Positions 1 through 4,986 are shown, counted from the first letter of the stretch. The stretch is DNA of 6,945 nucleotides from Candidatus Eisenbergiella stercorigallinarum (GCA_019120525.1 DWUW01000011.1:1-6945), one strand, 5' to 3'. The notes: a model not told the origin generated them from the letters alone. Numbers and translations: made by a program.

Positions 1-27
1 ACGTCCCATAAGAATGACTTTATTCAT
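1..27 (-). CDS. ssb: Single-stranded DNA-binding protein, N-terminal fragment (cut by window edge)
   Basis: Only the first nine codons are inside the window. They read MNKVILMGR, which is the characteristic opening of bacterial SSB, the OB-fold protein that coats single-stranded DNA in replication, repair and recombination. The ATG at 25-27 (reverse strand) is preceded by AGGAGG at 32-37 with a 4-base gap. The gene starts 33 bases after the rpsF stop codon on the same strand, and no terminator lies between them, so it should be co-transcribed with rpsF. The rpsF-ssb order, normally followed by rpsR, is conserved across Firmicutes and supports the call despite the tiny fragment. The rest of the protein lies beyond position 1. 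Confidence 0.85.
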
Positions 28-60
28 ATTCCCTCCTGTAACGAGAAAAGCATGAACCGA

Positions 61-348
61 TTAAGCCTCACGCTTTACAACTAAATATCTCATTACGTTG
101 TCCATGATGCGCACACGGCTCTCGATCTCAGCGGGAACAGAAGTCTCTGCATCGAACTGGATGAAATAGTAGAAGCCTTCCCTCATCTTCTGGATCTCAT
201 AGGCAAGCCTCTTCTTTCCCCAGTCGTCCACGTTGGTGATCGTGCCGCCGAATCTTTCGATCAGAGCCTTGCATTTGTCAACGACAGCAGCTCTCTCATC
301 GTCTTCGATCTTCGCATTCACAACAAGCGCTAATTCGTATTTGCTCAT
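61..348 (-). CDS. rpsF: 30S ribosomal protein S6
   Basis: This encodes a 95-residue small-subunit ribosomal protein that pairs with S18 on the 16S rRNA platform. Family marks are the opening MSKYELALVV, the WGKKRLAYEI block at residues 43-52 followed by an aromatic FYYF strand, and the C-terminal DNVMRYLVVKRE strand at residues 83-94. The length matches bacterial S6. The frame stays open upstream and could give a 114-residue form, but the start at 346-348 is chosen because a near-perfect AAGGAGGT lies 4 bases before it and the protein then begins exactly where S6 homologues begin. The gene has its own promoter (414-442) and a leader of roughly 58 bases, and it is followed by ssb. I did not find a convincing S6:S18-binding leader motif. 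Confidence 0.97.
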   Translation of the reverse strand: MSKYELALVVNAKIEDDERAAVVDKCKALIERFGGTITNVDDWGKKRLAYEIQKMREGFYYFIQFDAETSVPAEIESRVRIMDNVMRYLVVKREA

Positions 349-352
349 AGTT

Positions 353-360
353 ACCTCCTT
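353..360 (-). promoter_or_regulatory. Ribosome binding site deciding the rpsF start
   Basis: Read on the reverse strand this is AAGGAGGT, an almost full match to the 16S anti-Shine-Dalgarno region, 4 bases before the ATG at 348. It rules in the 95-residue S6 and rules out the upstream in-frame ATG at 405, which has no comparable site. Confidence 0.9.
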
Positions 361-370
361 TTGGTCTCTG

Positions 371-387
371 GCCCCTTCTTCAGGAGC
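371..387 (-). other. Small stem-loop in the rpsF leader
   Basis: On the reverse strand GCTCCT and AGGGGC flank a five-base GAAGA loop, giving a 6-bp stem with one G.U pair. It lies between the predicted transcription start (about 407) and the rpsF ribosome binding site (353-360). It could influence S6 translation or be incidental, since short stems are common. The U-run of a terminator is absent. Confidence 0.35.
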
Positions 388-413
388 AAGGAATTTATAT
401 ATCACGGACTGCT

Positions 414-442
414 ATTTTACCACACAGTCCCGATGATTTCAA
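414..442 (-). promoter_or_regulatory. Predicted sigma-A-type promoter of rpsF-ssb
   Basis: On the reverse strand there is TTGAAA (437-442), a 17-base spacer and TAAAAT (414-419). The -10 box is also preceded by TGG, an extended -10 element. Both hexamers match consensus at five of six positions with ideal spacing. Initiation is expected near 407. The -35 box contains the TGA stop codon of the DUF951 gene (439-441), so the promoter is embedded in the end of the upstream gene. This suggests rpsF-ssb is transcribed independently of the sirtuin/DUF951 genes. Confidence 0.75.
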
Positions 443-621
443 GCTTTTTCACGAATCTGACGGACATTTTTTTCCACCAGCTTCCTGGGCACCATGATCT
501 GATGCCCGCATCCCAGGCATTTCAGACGGAAATCCGCGCCTGTCCGCAGGACCTCCCATTCCATACTGCCGCAGGGATGCTTCTTCTTCAGCCTGATGAT
601 ATTCCCAACCTCGATTTCCAT
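439..621 (-). CDS. DUF951 family small protein
   Basis: This is a 60-residue protein of the DUF951 family, of unknown function, found widely in Firmicutes (B. subtilis YyzM is a relative). Visible family marks are an N-terminal beta-rich segment (VGNIIRLKKKHPCGS, residues 5-19), EWEVLRTGADFRLKC at residues 21-35, and the CxxC pair Cys35/Cys38 in LKCLGCGHQIMVPR. Cys17 in HPCG is a third conserved cysteine. The cysteines suggest metal binding, and the basic, SH3-like N-terminus would suit nucleic acid binding, but both are inferences. The start at 619-621 follows GGGAGG (627-632) with a 5-base gap. That site overlaps the stop codon of the sirtuin gene, so the two are probably translationally coupled. 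Members of this family commonly sit just upstream of rpsF, as here. Confidence 0.93.
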   Translation of the reverse strand: MEIEVGNIIRLKKKHPCGSMEWEVLRTGADFRLKCLGCGHQIMVPRKLVEKNVRQIREKA

Positions 622-631
622 GCCTGCCTCC

Positions 632-1348
632 CTATAGCTGTGAAAAAATCTCCCCGATGCTGCCCTGCACCACCAGATCTGCCTGCGCGTCCCTGGCTGT
701 GGGCGTCCGGTTGACCAGGATCAGCCTGCTGCCCCGGTAATAGTCGATCAGTCCTGCAGCCGGATAAACCACCAGCGAGGTCCCTCCGACAATAAGTACG
801 TCCGCGTCCATGATCGCCCTGACCGCCCGGTTCAGGATGCCGCTGTCTAGCCCCTCTTCATAGAGGACCACATCCGGCTTGACCATGCCGCCGCAGCTGC
901 ACCGGGGGATCCCTTCCGACGCCAGGATATATTCCGCGTCATAAAACTTATGGCAGCGCTCACAGTAATTGCGCAGGACGCTTCCGTGAAGTTCCAGCAC
1001 ATTTGAGCTCCCCGCCTTCTGATGCAGGCCGTCGATATTCTGCGTGACCACCGCCTTCAGTTTTCCCTCCCGCTCCCATTGGGCCAGCTTTCTGTGCGCC
1101 GCGTTCGGCTGCGCGTCCAGACAGAGCATCTTGTCCCTGTAAAACCGGAAAAACTCCTCCGGCCTTTCCCGATAAAAGGTATGGCTGAGGATCGTTTCCG
1201 GCGGGTAAGCATATTTCTGATGGTACAGCCCGTCCACGCTCCTGAAGTCCGGGATCCCGCTCTCCGTGGAGACTCCTGCGCCGCCGAAAAAAACGATATT
1301 ATCCGTCTGATCGATCCATTCTTTCATCTGCAGCAGATTTCTGTCCAA
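632..1348 (-). CDS. cobB: NAD-dependent protein deacylase, SIR2 family (sirtuin)
   Basis: This 238-residue cytoplasmic sirtuin would remove acyl groups from lysines while consuming NAD+ and releasing nicotinamide and O-acetyl-ADP-ribose. All catalytic marks are present: GAGVSTESGIPDFRS at residues 23-37 (NAD/Rossmann loop), TQNIDGLHQKAG at 102-113, catalytic His121 in LELHGS, and four zinc cysteines at 129, 132, 150 and 152. The second zinc pair is spaced CxC (CSCGG) instead of CxxC, which I believe occurs in some clostridial sirtuins. KPDVVLYEE (157-165) and GTSLVVYPAAGL (190-201) complete the fold. The length and motifs resemble class U bacterial enzymes. The start is a TTG (1346-1348), supported by GGAAGGCGG upstream. 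The next in-frame ATG (1325-1327) has no ribosome binding site. The neighbours are a hemerythrin upstream, separated by a hairpin, and DUF951 10 bases downstream. The symbol is by family, and the acyl specificity is unknown. Confidence 0.95.
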   Translation of the reverse strand: MDRNLLQMKEWIDQTDNIVFFGGAGVSTESGIPDFRSVDGLYHQKYAYPPETILSHTFYRERPEEFFRFYRDKMLCLDAQPNAAHRKLAQWEREGKLKAVVTQNIDGLHQKAGSSNVLELHGSVLRNYCERCHKFYDAEYILASEGIPRCSCGGMVKPDVVLYEEGLDSGILNRAVRAIMDADVLIVGGTSLVVYPAAGLIDYYRGSRLILVNRTPTARDAQADLVVQGSIGEIFSQL

Positions 1349-1353
1349 TTTTT

Positions 1354-1364
1354 CCGCCTTCCTT
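1354..1364 (-). promoter_or_regulatory. Ribosome binding site supporting the sirtuin TTG start
   Basis: The reverse strand reads AAGGAAGGCGG, with its GGAAGG core 8 bases before the TTG at 1348. No purine-rich site precedes the ATG seven codons later, so the TTG is the better start. Confidence 0.65.
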
Positions 1365-1369
1365 TCCTC

Positions 1370-1401
1370 AAAAGCGCGCCGTCCTCCGCCGGCGCGCCTT
1401 T
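1370..1401 (-). terminator. Rho-independent-like hairpin between the hemerythrin and sirtuin genes
   Basis: On the reverse strand AAAGGCGCGCC, a 10-base loop (1381-1390) and GGCGCGCTTTT form an 11-bp stem with one G.U pair and a very GC-rich core. It lies 1 base past the hemerythrin stop codon. The U-run is only four long and follows the stem as its last pairs, so termination may be partial. It ends 21 bases before the sirtuin TTG and just upstream of its ribosome binding site. No strong promoter is visible between the hairpin and the sirtuin gene, so readthrough may supply the downstream genes. Confidence 0.7.
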
Positions 1402-1402
1402 C

Positions 1403-1843
1403 TTAAGCTTCTTCCGGGAGCAGCCCGTTTTCCCTCTCAAACTCCACATATTTCCGGTCCTCGTGGGTGATATGGATCTTCCACCACTCCTGAAGATATT
1501 CAAATACTTCTCCCAGCATCTCGTCCTGGGTCGCCAGGGACAACTCAGGAACCCTTTCGATAAACCCGCGGATCTTATCCCGGAAAACATCGTGCTGTCC
1601 TCTGTGCGCCTCGATCCCCTCAAAGCCGATCCGCTCCATGAATTCCTCTTCCTCCGCGAAATGCACCACCGTATAATACTCCAGCCCTTCCAGGATCTTA
1701 CGGATATCGTCAGCCTTGAAAAGCATGTTCTCGTCAGTGAAAAGCTCATGCGCCCGCCAGGTATAATCCAGCATCTTCGCATGCTGCTGATCGATCCTGT
1801 CGTTTCCGGTACGGTATTCGTCACTGATCTCGTATCGTTTCAT
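1403..1843 (-). CDS. Bacteriohemerythrin (diiron O2-binding protein)
   Basis: This 146-residue single-domain hemerythrin has no signal peptide or membrane segment, so it is expected to be cytoplasmic. The seven classical diiron ligands can be picked out with the correct spacing: His21 (DQQH), His61 and Glu65 (HFAEE), His80 and His84 (HRGQH), His124 and Asp129 (HITHED). The length suits a lone four-helix bundle. In anaerobes and microaerophiles such proteins bind O2 or NO and are thought to serve in scavenging, delivery or sensing, but the role here is not shown. The ATG at 1841-1843 is the only reasonable start. Its ribosome binding site is weak: only GGAAG lies well upstream, which suggests modest or regulated translation. 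Its probable promoter (1923-1931) overlaps a palindrome, and a GC-rich hairpin follows the gene. Confidence 0.94.
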   Translation of the reverse strand: MKRYEISDEYRTGNDRIDQQHAKMLDYTWRAHELFTDENMLFKADDIRKILEGLEYYTVVHFAEEEEFMERIGFEGIEAHRGQHDVFRDKIRGFIERVPELSLATQDEMLGEVFEYLQEWWKIHITHEDRKYVEFERENGLLPEEA

Positions 1844-1921
1844 TTCTGCTGTAACCCCACTTCCTTTTCTCTGTATTTTCCGTTCCCCGCGAAGATTCCC
1901 CCAATCTCCGCTTTGTGAGCC

Positions 1922-1936
1922 AAGTATACCATACTT
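1922..1936. repeat. Perfect palindrome over the hemerythrin -10 box (candidate operator)
   Basis: AAGTAT and ATACTT are exact inverted copies separated by three bases (ACC). The right-hand part of the predicted hemerythrin promoter lies inside it. A 15-bp dyad of this size suits a homodimeric repressor. It is followed on the forward strand by TTTAAAG. I do not recognise it as a site for a named regulator. Confidence 0.45.
1923..1931 (-). promoter_or_regulatory. Predicted extended -10 promoter of the hemerythrin gene
   Basis: The reverse strand reads TGGTATACT, an extended -10 element. No good -35 box exists at 16-18 bases (TATCCA is the best placed), so the promoter may rely on the extended -10 or on an activator. 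Transcription would start near 1916, giving a leader of about 73 bases. The rest of the 132-base gap (1844-1975) shows nothing else I can name, and no clear terminator for the upstream DUF5722 gene. Confidence 0.5.
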
Positions 1937-1975
1937 TTAAAGGTTTGGATACCATGGAAACAGAGGCCGGGCAAG

Positions 1976-3811
1976 TTATTTTTTTATCCCCCGCGTTCCC
2001 GCTTCCGCCTGTTTTGCGATCACCTCTGACCAGTCGGAAATACCGATATAGTCCAGGGCGAACTGCGTATATTCCTCCGCCCTGTCCGTATCAATATACT
2101 TAAACACCTCATAGATCATCTTTCTGCGCCCGTTCTGGTAGGAAAGCCCCAGCGCAAGCCCCTGGGAAACCTCCTCCGCCGCATCCGTTTCACGGGAAAG
2201 GATCAGCGCGTCAATGTGCGGATTGTTTTCCGCGATATAATAGGCATATACAAAAGCTGCCGCCTGGGCATCTTCCCCGTAAGCCGAAGTGAACCCCATC
2301 TCACTCAGGAGGAAATGCCTCACCTGCCCTTCAGGATCCAGGAATTCCTCCTTCTGCAGATAATCTGTCACCACCCCGATATTATAAATGGTCACCACAG
2401 AAGTGTCCTCCGTGTCCTGCACCAGCCTTTCATCCTGTCCGGACATATCCCAGAACCTCGGCCATGTCATGGGAATGGAATAAGGGTGATGGGCCATTCC
2501 CCAGCCGATATTCCCCTCCTGCCTGATCTGCGTGTTGAATTCATCCAGAATATCCCTGGAATTGTAACTGTCTTCGCCCGTCACTTCCCGGTTCCACTGC
2601 TGATCCAGGGAGATATAAATCCGGGCGTTCGCGTTCACACTCTTGATCACATTATAACAGATACGGAAAGCCCTGACATATTCCCTGACATAGGTCTGAA
2701 GATCCACGTACTGCATATAGTTCCAGAGAGAACGGACATTGATCTCATTTCCCACGATCCAGTTCATCACGATGCCGTGCTCCCTGTCCCGATAGCGTTC
2801 CGCCAGAAAAGAGACCACAGCCGCCAGATATTCGCTCCCTTCCTCCTGCGCGGCGTTAAACGCGTAATAGTAAGCTTCCCCATCCCTGGAAAGCGGATGG
2901 ATCATCTGAGGGTAATCTTCCGATTTATCATTCAGCAGGATTGCCGTACTCACAATCCCTTTTCGCGTCAACGTGCTGAAGGCATAATCGTATTCGCTTA
3001 CGACACGTCCGTTCAGCTCATAATCCTTCCCATTGTAAGTATAAATGATGGTGGGGTAATTTCTGTCCGTAGTCGGCCCCAGGAGCCTTGATAACGGAAT
3101 ATTATATACCGCATGCTTTACCCCAAGCTCATCCAGCTCCGTGGTCCCCAGCTTCTGGGAATCCACCAGCAGCCCTTTGATGGAATCCGTCTCAGGGAAC
3201 GGCTCCGCATAGTCTGAAAGGATTTCCGGGTTCGTGATATAATGCGGCGTGCTCACAGCCATATAGCTGCCATCCCGCTTCACAGCCACCACAAACTTGT
3301 CATACAGCCGTGGACCTTCCGCGTCTCCGGACAGCTCTCCCTCCAGGATAAATTCCCGCGCGATTTCCGTCTGCGAGATCGGTTTCTCCCCTTCCGGGAT
3401 CGACTCCTCATACACCCTCAGCGCAAACAGATAAAATCTGCCGTCGTCACTTTCCGGAAGGGCCGGCGCCGTTCCTTTCAGGGCAAAATGTCCTTCTTCC
3501 GAAAGGGCCTCGCAGGAATCCACCCGGACCTGCGAAGCAGCGATCTCCACCTCCGAAGCCAGAACGCCCTCTCCCGCCGCTCCGGCAAGTACAGCCTCCC
3601 TCAGGCCCGCGGCAGCATCCATCCCTCCCCATGTCCCGCCGCATCCGGCCAGCACGGCGGAAAGCAAAAAAAGAACGCAAACAATGATTCCTGCGCCCCG
3701 TAATGTATGTCCTGATCGATCTCCGGCAGAACTTCCCTCTCCGTTTCCTTCAGGAATCTCTTCTGTATTTGAAGCCTGTTTCATCTTTTCCGCTGTTTCC
3801 TCTTCATTCAA
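1976..3811 (-). CDS. DUF5722 lipoprotein, probable (beta/alpha)8 glycoside hydrolase of unknown substrate
   Basis: This 611-residue protein matches, from memory, the DUF5722 family of gut Firmicutes and Bacteroidetes. Residues 1-38 are hydrophilic and acidic; 39-56 form a hydrophobic segment ending in the lipobox LAGC, with Cys57 as the lipidation site, so it should be anchored on the outer face of the membrane. A beta-rich, immunoglobulin-like region (about 85-195) precedes the catalytic domain (about 207-575). Family blocks include KGLLVDSQ (212-219), GVKHAVYNIPLS (230-241) and IHPLSRDGEAYYYAFN (304-319). WIVGNEIN (351-358) carries Glu356 and HFLLSEMGF (499-507) carries Glu504. These sit where clan GH-A glycosidases have acid/base and nucleophile at strands beta-4 and beta-7, and HHPY (441-444) also fits. 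That role is inferred. The start is a TTG at 3809-3811, with an alternative ATG at 3784. The gene follows araC and lies near uxuAB, hinting at a uronic-acid-containing substrate. Confidence 0.85.
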   Translation of the reverse strand: MNEEETAEKMKQASNTEEIPEGNGEGSSAGDRSGHTLRGAGIIVCVLFLLSAVLAGCGGTWGGMDAAAGLREAVLAGAAGEGVLASEVEIAASQVRVDSCEALSEEGHFALKGTAPALPESDDGRFYLFALRVYEESIPEGEKPISQTEIAREFILEGELSGDAEGPRLYDKFVVAVKRDGSYMAVSTPHYITNPEILSDYAEPFPETDSIKGLLVDSQKLGTTELDELGVKHAVYNIPLSRLLGPTTDRNYPTIIYTYNGKDYELNGRVVSEYDYAFSTLTRKGIVSTAILLNDKSEDYPQMIHPLSRDGEAYYYAFNAAQEEGSEYLAAVVSFLAERYRDREHGIVMNWIVGNEINVRSLWNYMQYVDLQTYVREYVRAFRICYNVIKSVNANARIYISLDQQWNREVTGEDSYNSRDILDEFNTQIRQEGNIGWGMAHHPYSIPMTWPRFWDMSGQDERLVQDTEDTSVVTIYNIGVVTDYLQKEEFLDPEGQVRHFLLSEMGFTSAYGEDAQAAAFVYAYYIAENNPHIDALILSRETDAAEEVSQGLALGLSYQNGRRKMIYEVFKYIDTDRAEEYTQFALDYIGISDWSEVIAKQAEAGTRGIKK

Positions 3812-3815
3812 CCAA

Positions 3816-3825
3816 ATCTCATCCT
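3816..3825 (-). promoter_or_regulatory. Ribosome binding site supporting the DUF5722 TTG start
   Basis: The reverse strand reads AGGATGAGAT, matching AGGAGGTGAT at eight of ten positions, and sits just upstream of the TTG at 3811. The alternative ATG nine codons later (3782-3784) has only GAGGA at a long distance. The choice does not alter the mature lipoprotein. Confidence 0.5.
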
Positions 3826-3850
3826 GCCGCCAGAATGACTTTTTACAGAA

Positions 3851-3881
3851 ATGTTACACACTTTACGGTACATTGTAACAT
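3851..3881. repeat. Inverted repeat ATGTTACA-15-TGTAACAT at the DUF5722 promoter (candidate operator)
   Basis: Two perfect 8-bp arms, at 3851-3858 and 3874-3881, lie 23 bp apart centre to centre, about two helical turns. The right arm contains the predicted -10 box and the left arm lies just downstream of the predicted start site. Bound protein would therefore block initiation, which suggests repression. The arms differ from the CAAGCA repeats by the araC/uxuA promoters. As RNA the arms could pair, but the stem would be A+U-rich with a 15-base loop. Confidence 0.5.
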
Positions 3882-3900
3882 ATCAAAGGGACACTCTACA
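3872..3900 (-). promoter_or_regulatory. Predicted promoter of the DUF5722 gene
   Basis: The reverse strand has TGTTACAAT, an extended -10 with hexamer TACAAT (3872-3877). The -35 is poor: TGTAGA at 17 bases or TTGTAG at 18. Initiation would be near 3865, a leader of about 54 bases. This would let the gene be controlled separately from araC, whose stop codon is at 3910. No terminator is visible after araC, so readthrough is also possible. Confidence 0.55.
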
Positions 3901-3909
3901 ATAGGTTCT

Positions 3910-4809
3910 TTACATAAAAGCTCCCCGTTTCCCCAGATAAGTCTTATAGCTGGTAGGAGACATCCCGTATTCCTTTCTGAAGTTTCTCAGGAAGGAAGAA
4001 TAGTCTGAAAAACCGCATCTACCCCATACCTCTCCCACAGCCGCCCCTTCCTGCAGCAATTCACAGCAGCGGATCAGCCTTTTGTTATTCAGGTAGGCAT
4101 GCGCCGTTGTTCCTGTCAGCTCTTTAAAACGGCGCAGAAAATAATACTTGCTCATGTGCGCCTCCTGCGCCAGCTCATCCAGCGTGACCGGCTCCTGCAT
4201 GTGCGCTTCGATGTAGGCGTTGACCTTCTCCACCAGTTCATGATGCACCCGCATCTTCTCTCCGGAGGCGAACGCCTCCTTTTCACACAGCTCGTTCAGA
4301 TACAGGAAAAAAAGCGTCAGCTGCGCCCTGTCATACAGCCGCTTCCCCTCCATCCCCTCCATATCCGGCACATCCGTCATCGCCGTCCGCACCAGCATGC
4401 CGTGCAGGATCCCTTCGTAATACAGCGGGAAATGATAGACGGCTCCTTTTCCCCGCTCAAAACACCGGCTCAGGTCTCTCTCCCCGGCAGACAGCCGGTC
4501 TAACATCTGCCTGCTGATCCACAGTACGATCCTCCTGGAGCGGACGTGCTTCCCCTCCACATAATGATACTTATGCATCACGTTTCTCCCGATCAGCAGA
4601 AAATCCCCTTTTTTCAGGAAATAGGTCACATTGTCCACCAGGCTGGAAAATTCCCCGTCCAGAATATAGATGATCTCATAAAAATCATGATAATGAAGCG
4701 CCGTGGCCCCCGCCGGCGCGCCGTGCTTCTCATAGATCTCAAAATCCTCCCGGATCATATACTGCCGTTCATCGTCCCCGCTCATGAAGCTGGTCCTGAT
4801 CTCCGCCAT
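3910..4809 (-). CDS. AraC-family transcriptional regulator with N-terminal cupin
   Basis: This 299-residue regulator has the common two-part layout. Residues about 36-85 form a cupin sensor with HYHDFYEIIYILDGE at 39-53, the shape seen in sugar-responsive AraC/XylS proteins. The C-terminal DNA-binding domain has two helix-turn-helix units, about 208-232 (VTLDELAQEAHMSKYYFLRRF) and about 257-282 (VGEVWGRCGFSDYSSFLRNF), ending in the family signature MSPTSYKTYL at 283-292. The ATG at 4807-4809 follows GGGAGGG (4816-4822) with a 6-base gap. It is divergent from uxuA, and its own promoter shares DNA with the uxuA control region. By position it most likely activates uxuAB and controls itself. The inducer is unknown, though a hexuronate-derived ligand or a glycan fragment would fit. 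It may also regulate the DUF5722 gene downstream, but that promoter lacks the same repeats. Confidence 0.94.
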   Translation of the reverse strand: MAEIRTSFMSGDDERQYMIREDFEIYEKHGAPAGATALHYHDFYEIIYILDGEFSSLVDNVTYFLKKGDFLLIGRNVMHKYHYVEGKHVRSRRIVLWISRQMLDRLSAGERDLSRCFERGKGAVYHFPLYYEGILHGMLVRTAMTDVPDMEGMEGKRLYDRAQLTLFFLYLNELCEKEAFASGEKMRVHHELVEKVNAYIEAHMQEPVTLDELAQEAHMSKYYFLRRFKELTGTTAHAYLNNKRLIRCCELLQEGAAVGEVWGRCGFSDYSSFLRNFRKEYGMSPTSYKTYLGKRGAFM

Positions 4810-4842
4810 ATCCGTCCCTCCCGCTTCCGGTTTCCTTCTCCC

Positions 4843-4871
4843 ATCTTAGAGCAATTTTTGCCTGTTTTCAA
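4843..4871 (-). promoter_or_regulatory. Predicted sigma-A-type promoter of the araC-family gene
   Basis: On the reverse strand there is TTGAAA (4866-4871), a 17-base spacer and TAAGAT (4843-4848). Initiation is expected near 4836. The -35 box overlaps the left CAAGCA repeat (4869-4874), so a regulator bound there would block this promoter, consistent with autoregulation. Confidence 0.65.
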
Positions 4872-4875
4872 GCAA
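4858..4875. repeat. Imperfect dyad TTGCCTG / CAAGCAA in the divergent promoter region
   Basis: TTGCCTG (4858-4864) and CAAGCAA (4869-4875) are inverted with one mismatch and a 4-base centre. The right half is also the left copy of the direct repeat listed separately. It covers the -35 box of the araC-family gene and the adjoining part of its spacer. Confidence 0.4.
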
Positions 4876-4894
4876 GAAATGGTATATGCAAGCA
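4869..4894. repeat. Direct repeat CAAGCA spaced 20 bp, candidate AraC-type operator
   Basis: CAAGCA occurs at 4869-4874 and again at 4889-4894, 20 bp apart and thus on nearly the same helix face. AraC-family dimers usually bind two direct half-sites about 21 bp apart. The right copy overlaps the weak -35 region of uxuA, where such activators contact RNA polymerase, and the left copy overlaps the -35 of the divergent araC-family gene. The right copy is itself within ATGCAAGCAT (4886-4895), a dyad with an AA centre. Confidence 0.5.
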
Positions 4895-4913
4895 TTTTTT
4901 ATTTTTCTATAAT
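4885..4913 (+). promoter_or_regulatory. Predicted promoter of uxuA-uxuB
   Basis: A perfect TATAAT lies at 4908-4913, with only a poor -35 (TATGCA, 4885-4890) at 17 bases. A strong -10 with a weak -35 is typical of activator-dependent promoters. Initiation would be near 4920, giving a leader of about 67 bases. Within the leader GGCTT (4936-4940) can pair with AAGCC (4952-4956), followed by five Ts, but this stem is too weak to call a terminator. Confidence 0.65.
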
Positions 4914-4971
4914 GAAACCATGAATGACAGGAAAAGGCTTCAATGAGCCGCAAGCCATATTTTTACAGAAA

Positions 4972-4978
4972 GAGAGGG
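4972..4978 (+). promoter_or_regulatory. Ribosome binding site deciding the uxuA start
   Basis: GAGAGGG ends 8 bases before the ATG at 4987. The in-frame ATG at 4924 lies within a few bases of the predicted transcription start and has no such site, so the shorter protein is preferred. Confidence 0.75.
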
Positions 4979-4986
4979 ACTTATTT

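Noticed and set aside
349..438. A ribosomal S6:S18-binding leader RNA before rpsF
   Set aside because: The leader is short, and I could not fold a stem presenting the conserved CCG bulge. The only nearby CCG lies at the predicted transcription start.
1022..1918. A 298-codon forward frame opposite the sirtuin and hemerythrin genes
   Set aside because: It covers two well-supported genes on the other strand, shows no recognisable domain, and spans their intergenic hairpin.
2216..3091. A 291-codon forward frame opposite the DUF5722 gene
   Set aside because: It is antisense to conserved catalytic blocks and has no domain features; it is rich in H, I and P, as expected of a shadow frame.
4711..4722. 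CGCCGGCGCGCC shared with the hairpin region at 1387-1398
   Set aside because: One copy is coding sequence in the araC-family gene and the other is part of a hairpin. A GC-only 12-mer like this can recur by chance, and flanking bases do not match.
4920..4946. A possible 8-residue leader peptide (MNDRKRLQ) before uxuA
   Set aside because: There is no ribosome binding site, it would begin at the predicted transcription start, and it does not resemble a regulatory codon run.
4924..4986. A 21-residue N-terminal extension of UxuA from an in-frame ATG
   Set aside because: The ATG falls within a few bases of the predicted transcription start with no ribosome binding site, while the ATG at 4987 has GAGAGGG and matches the start of homologues.
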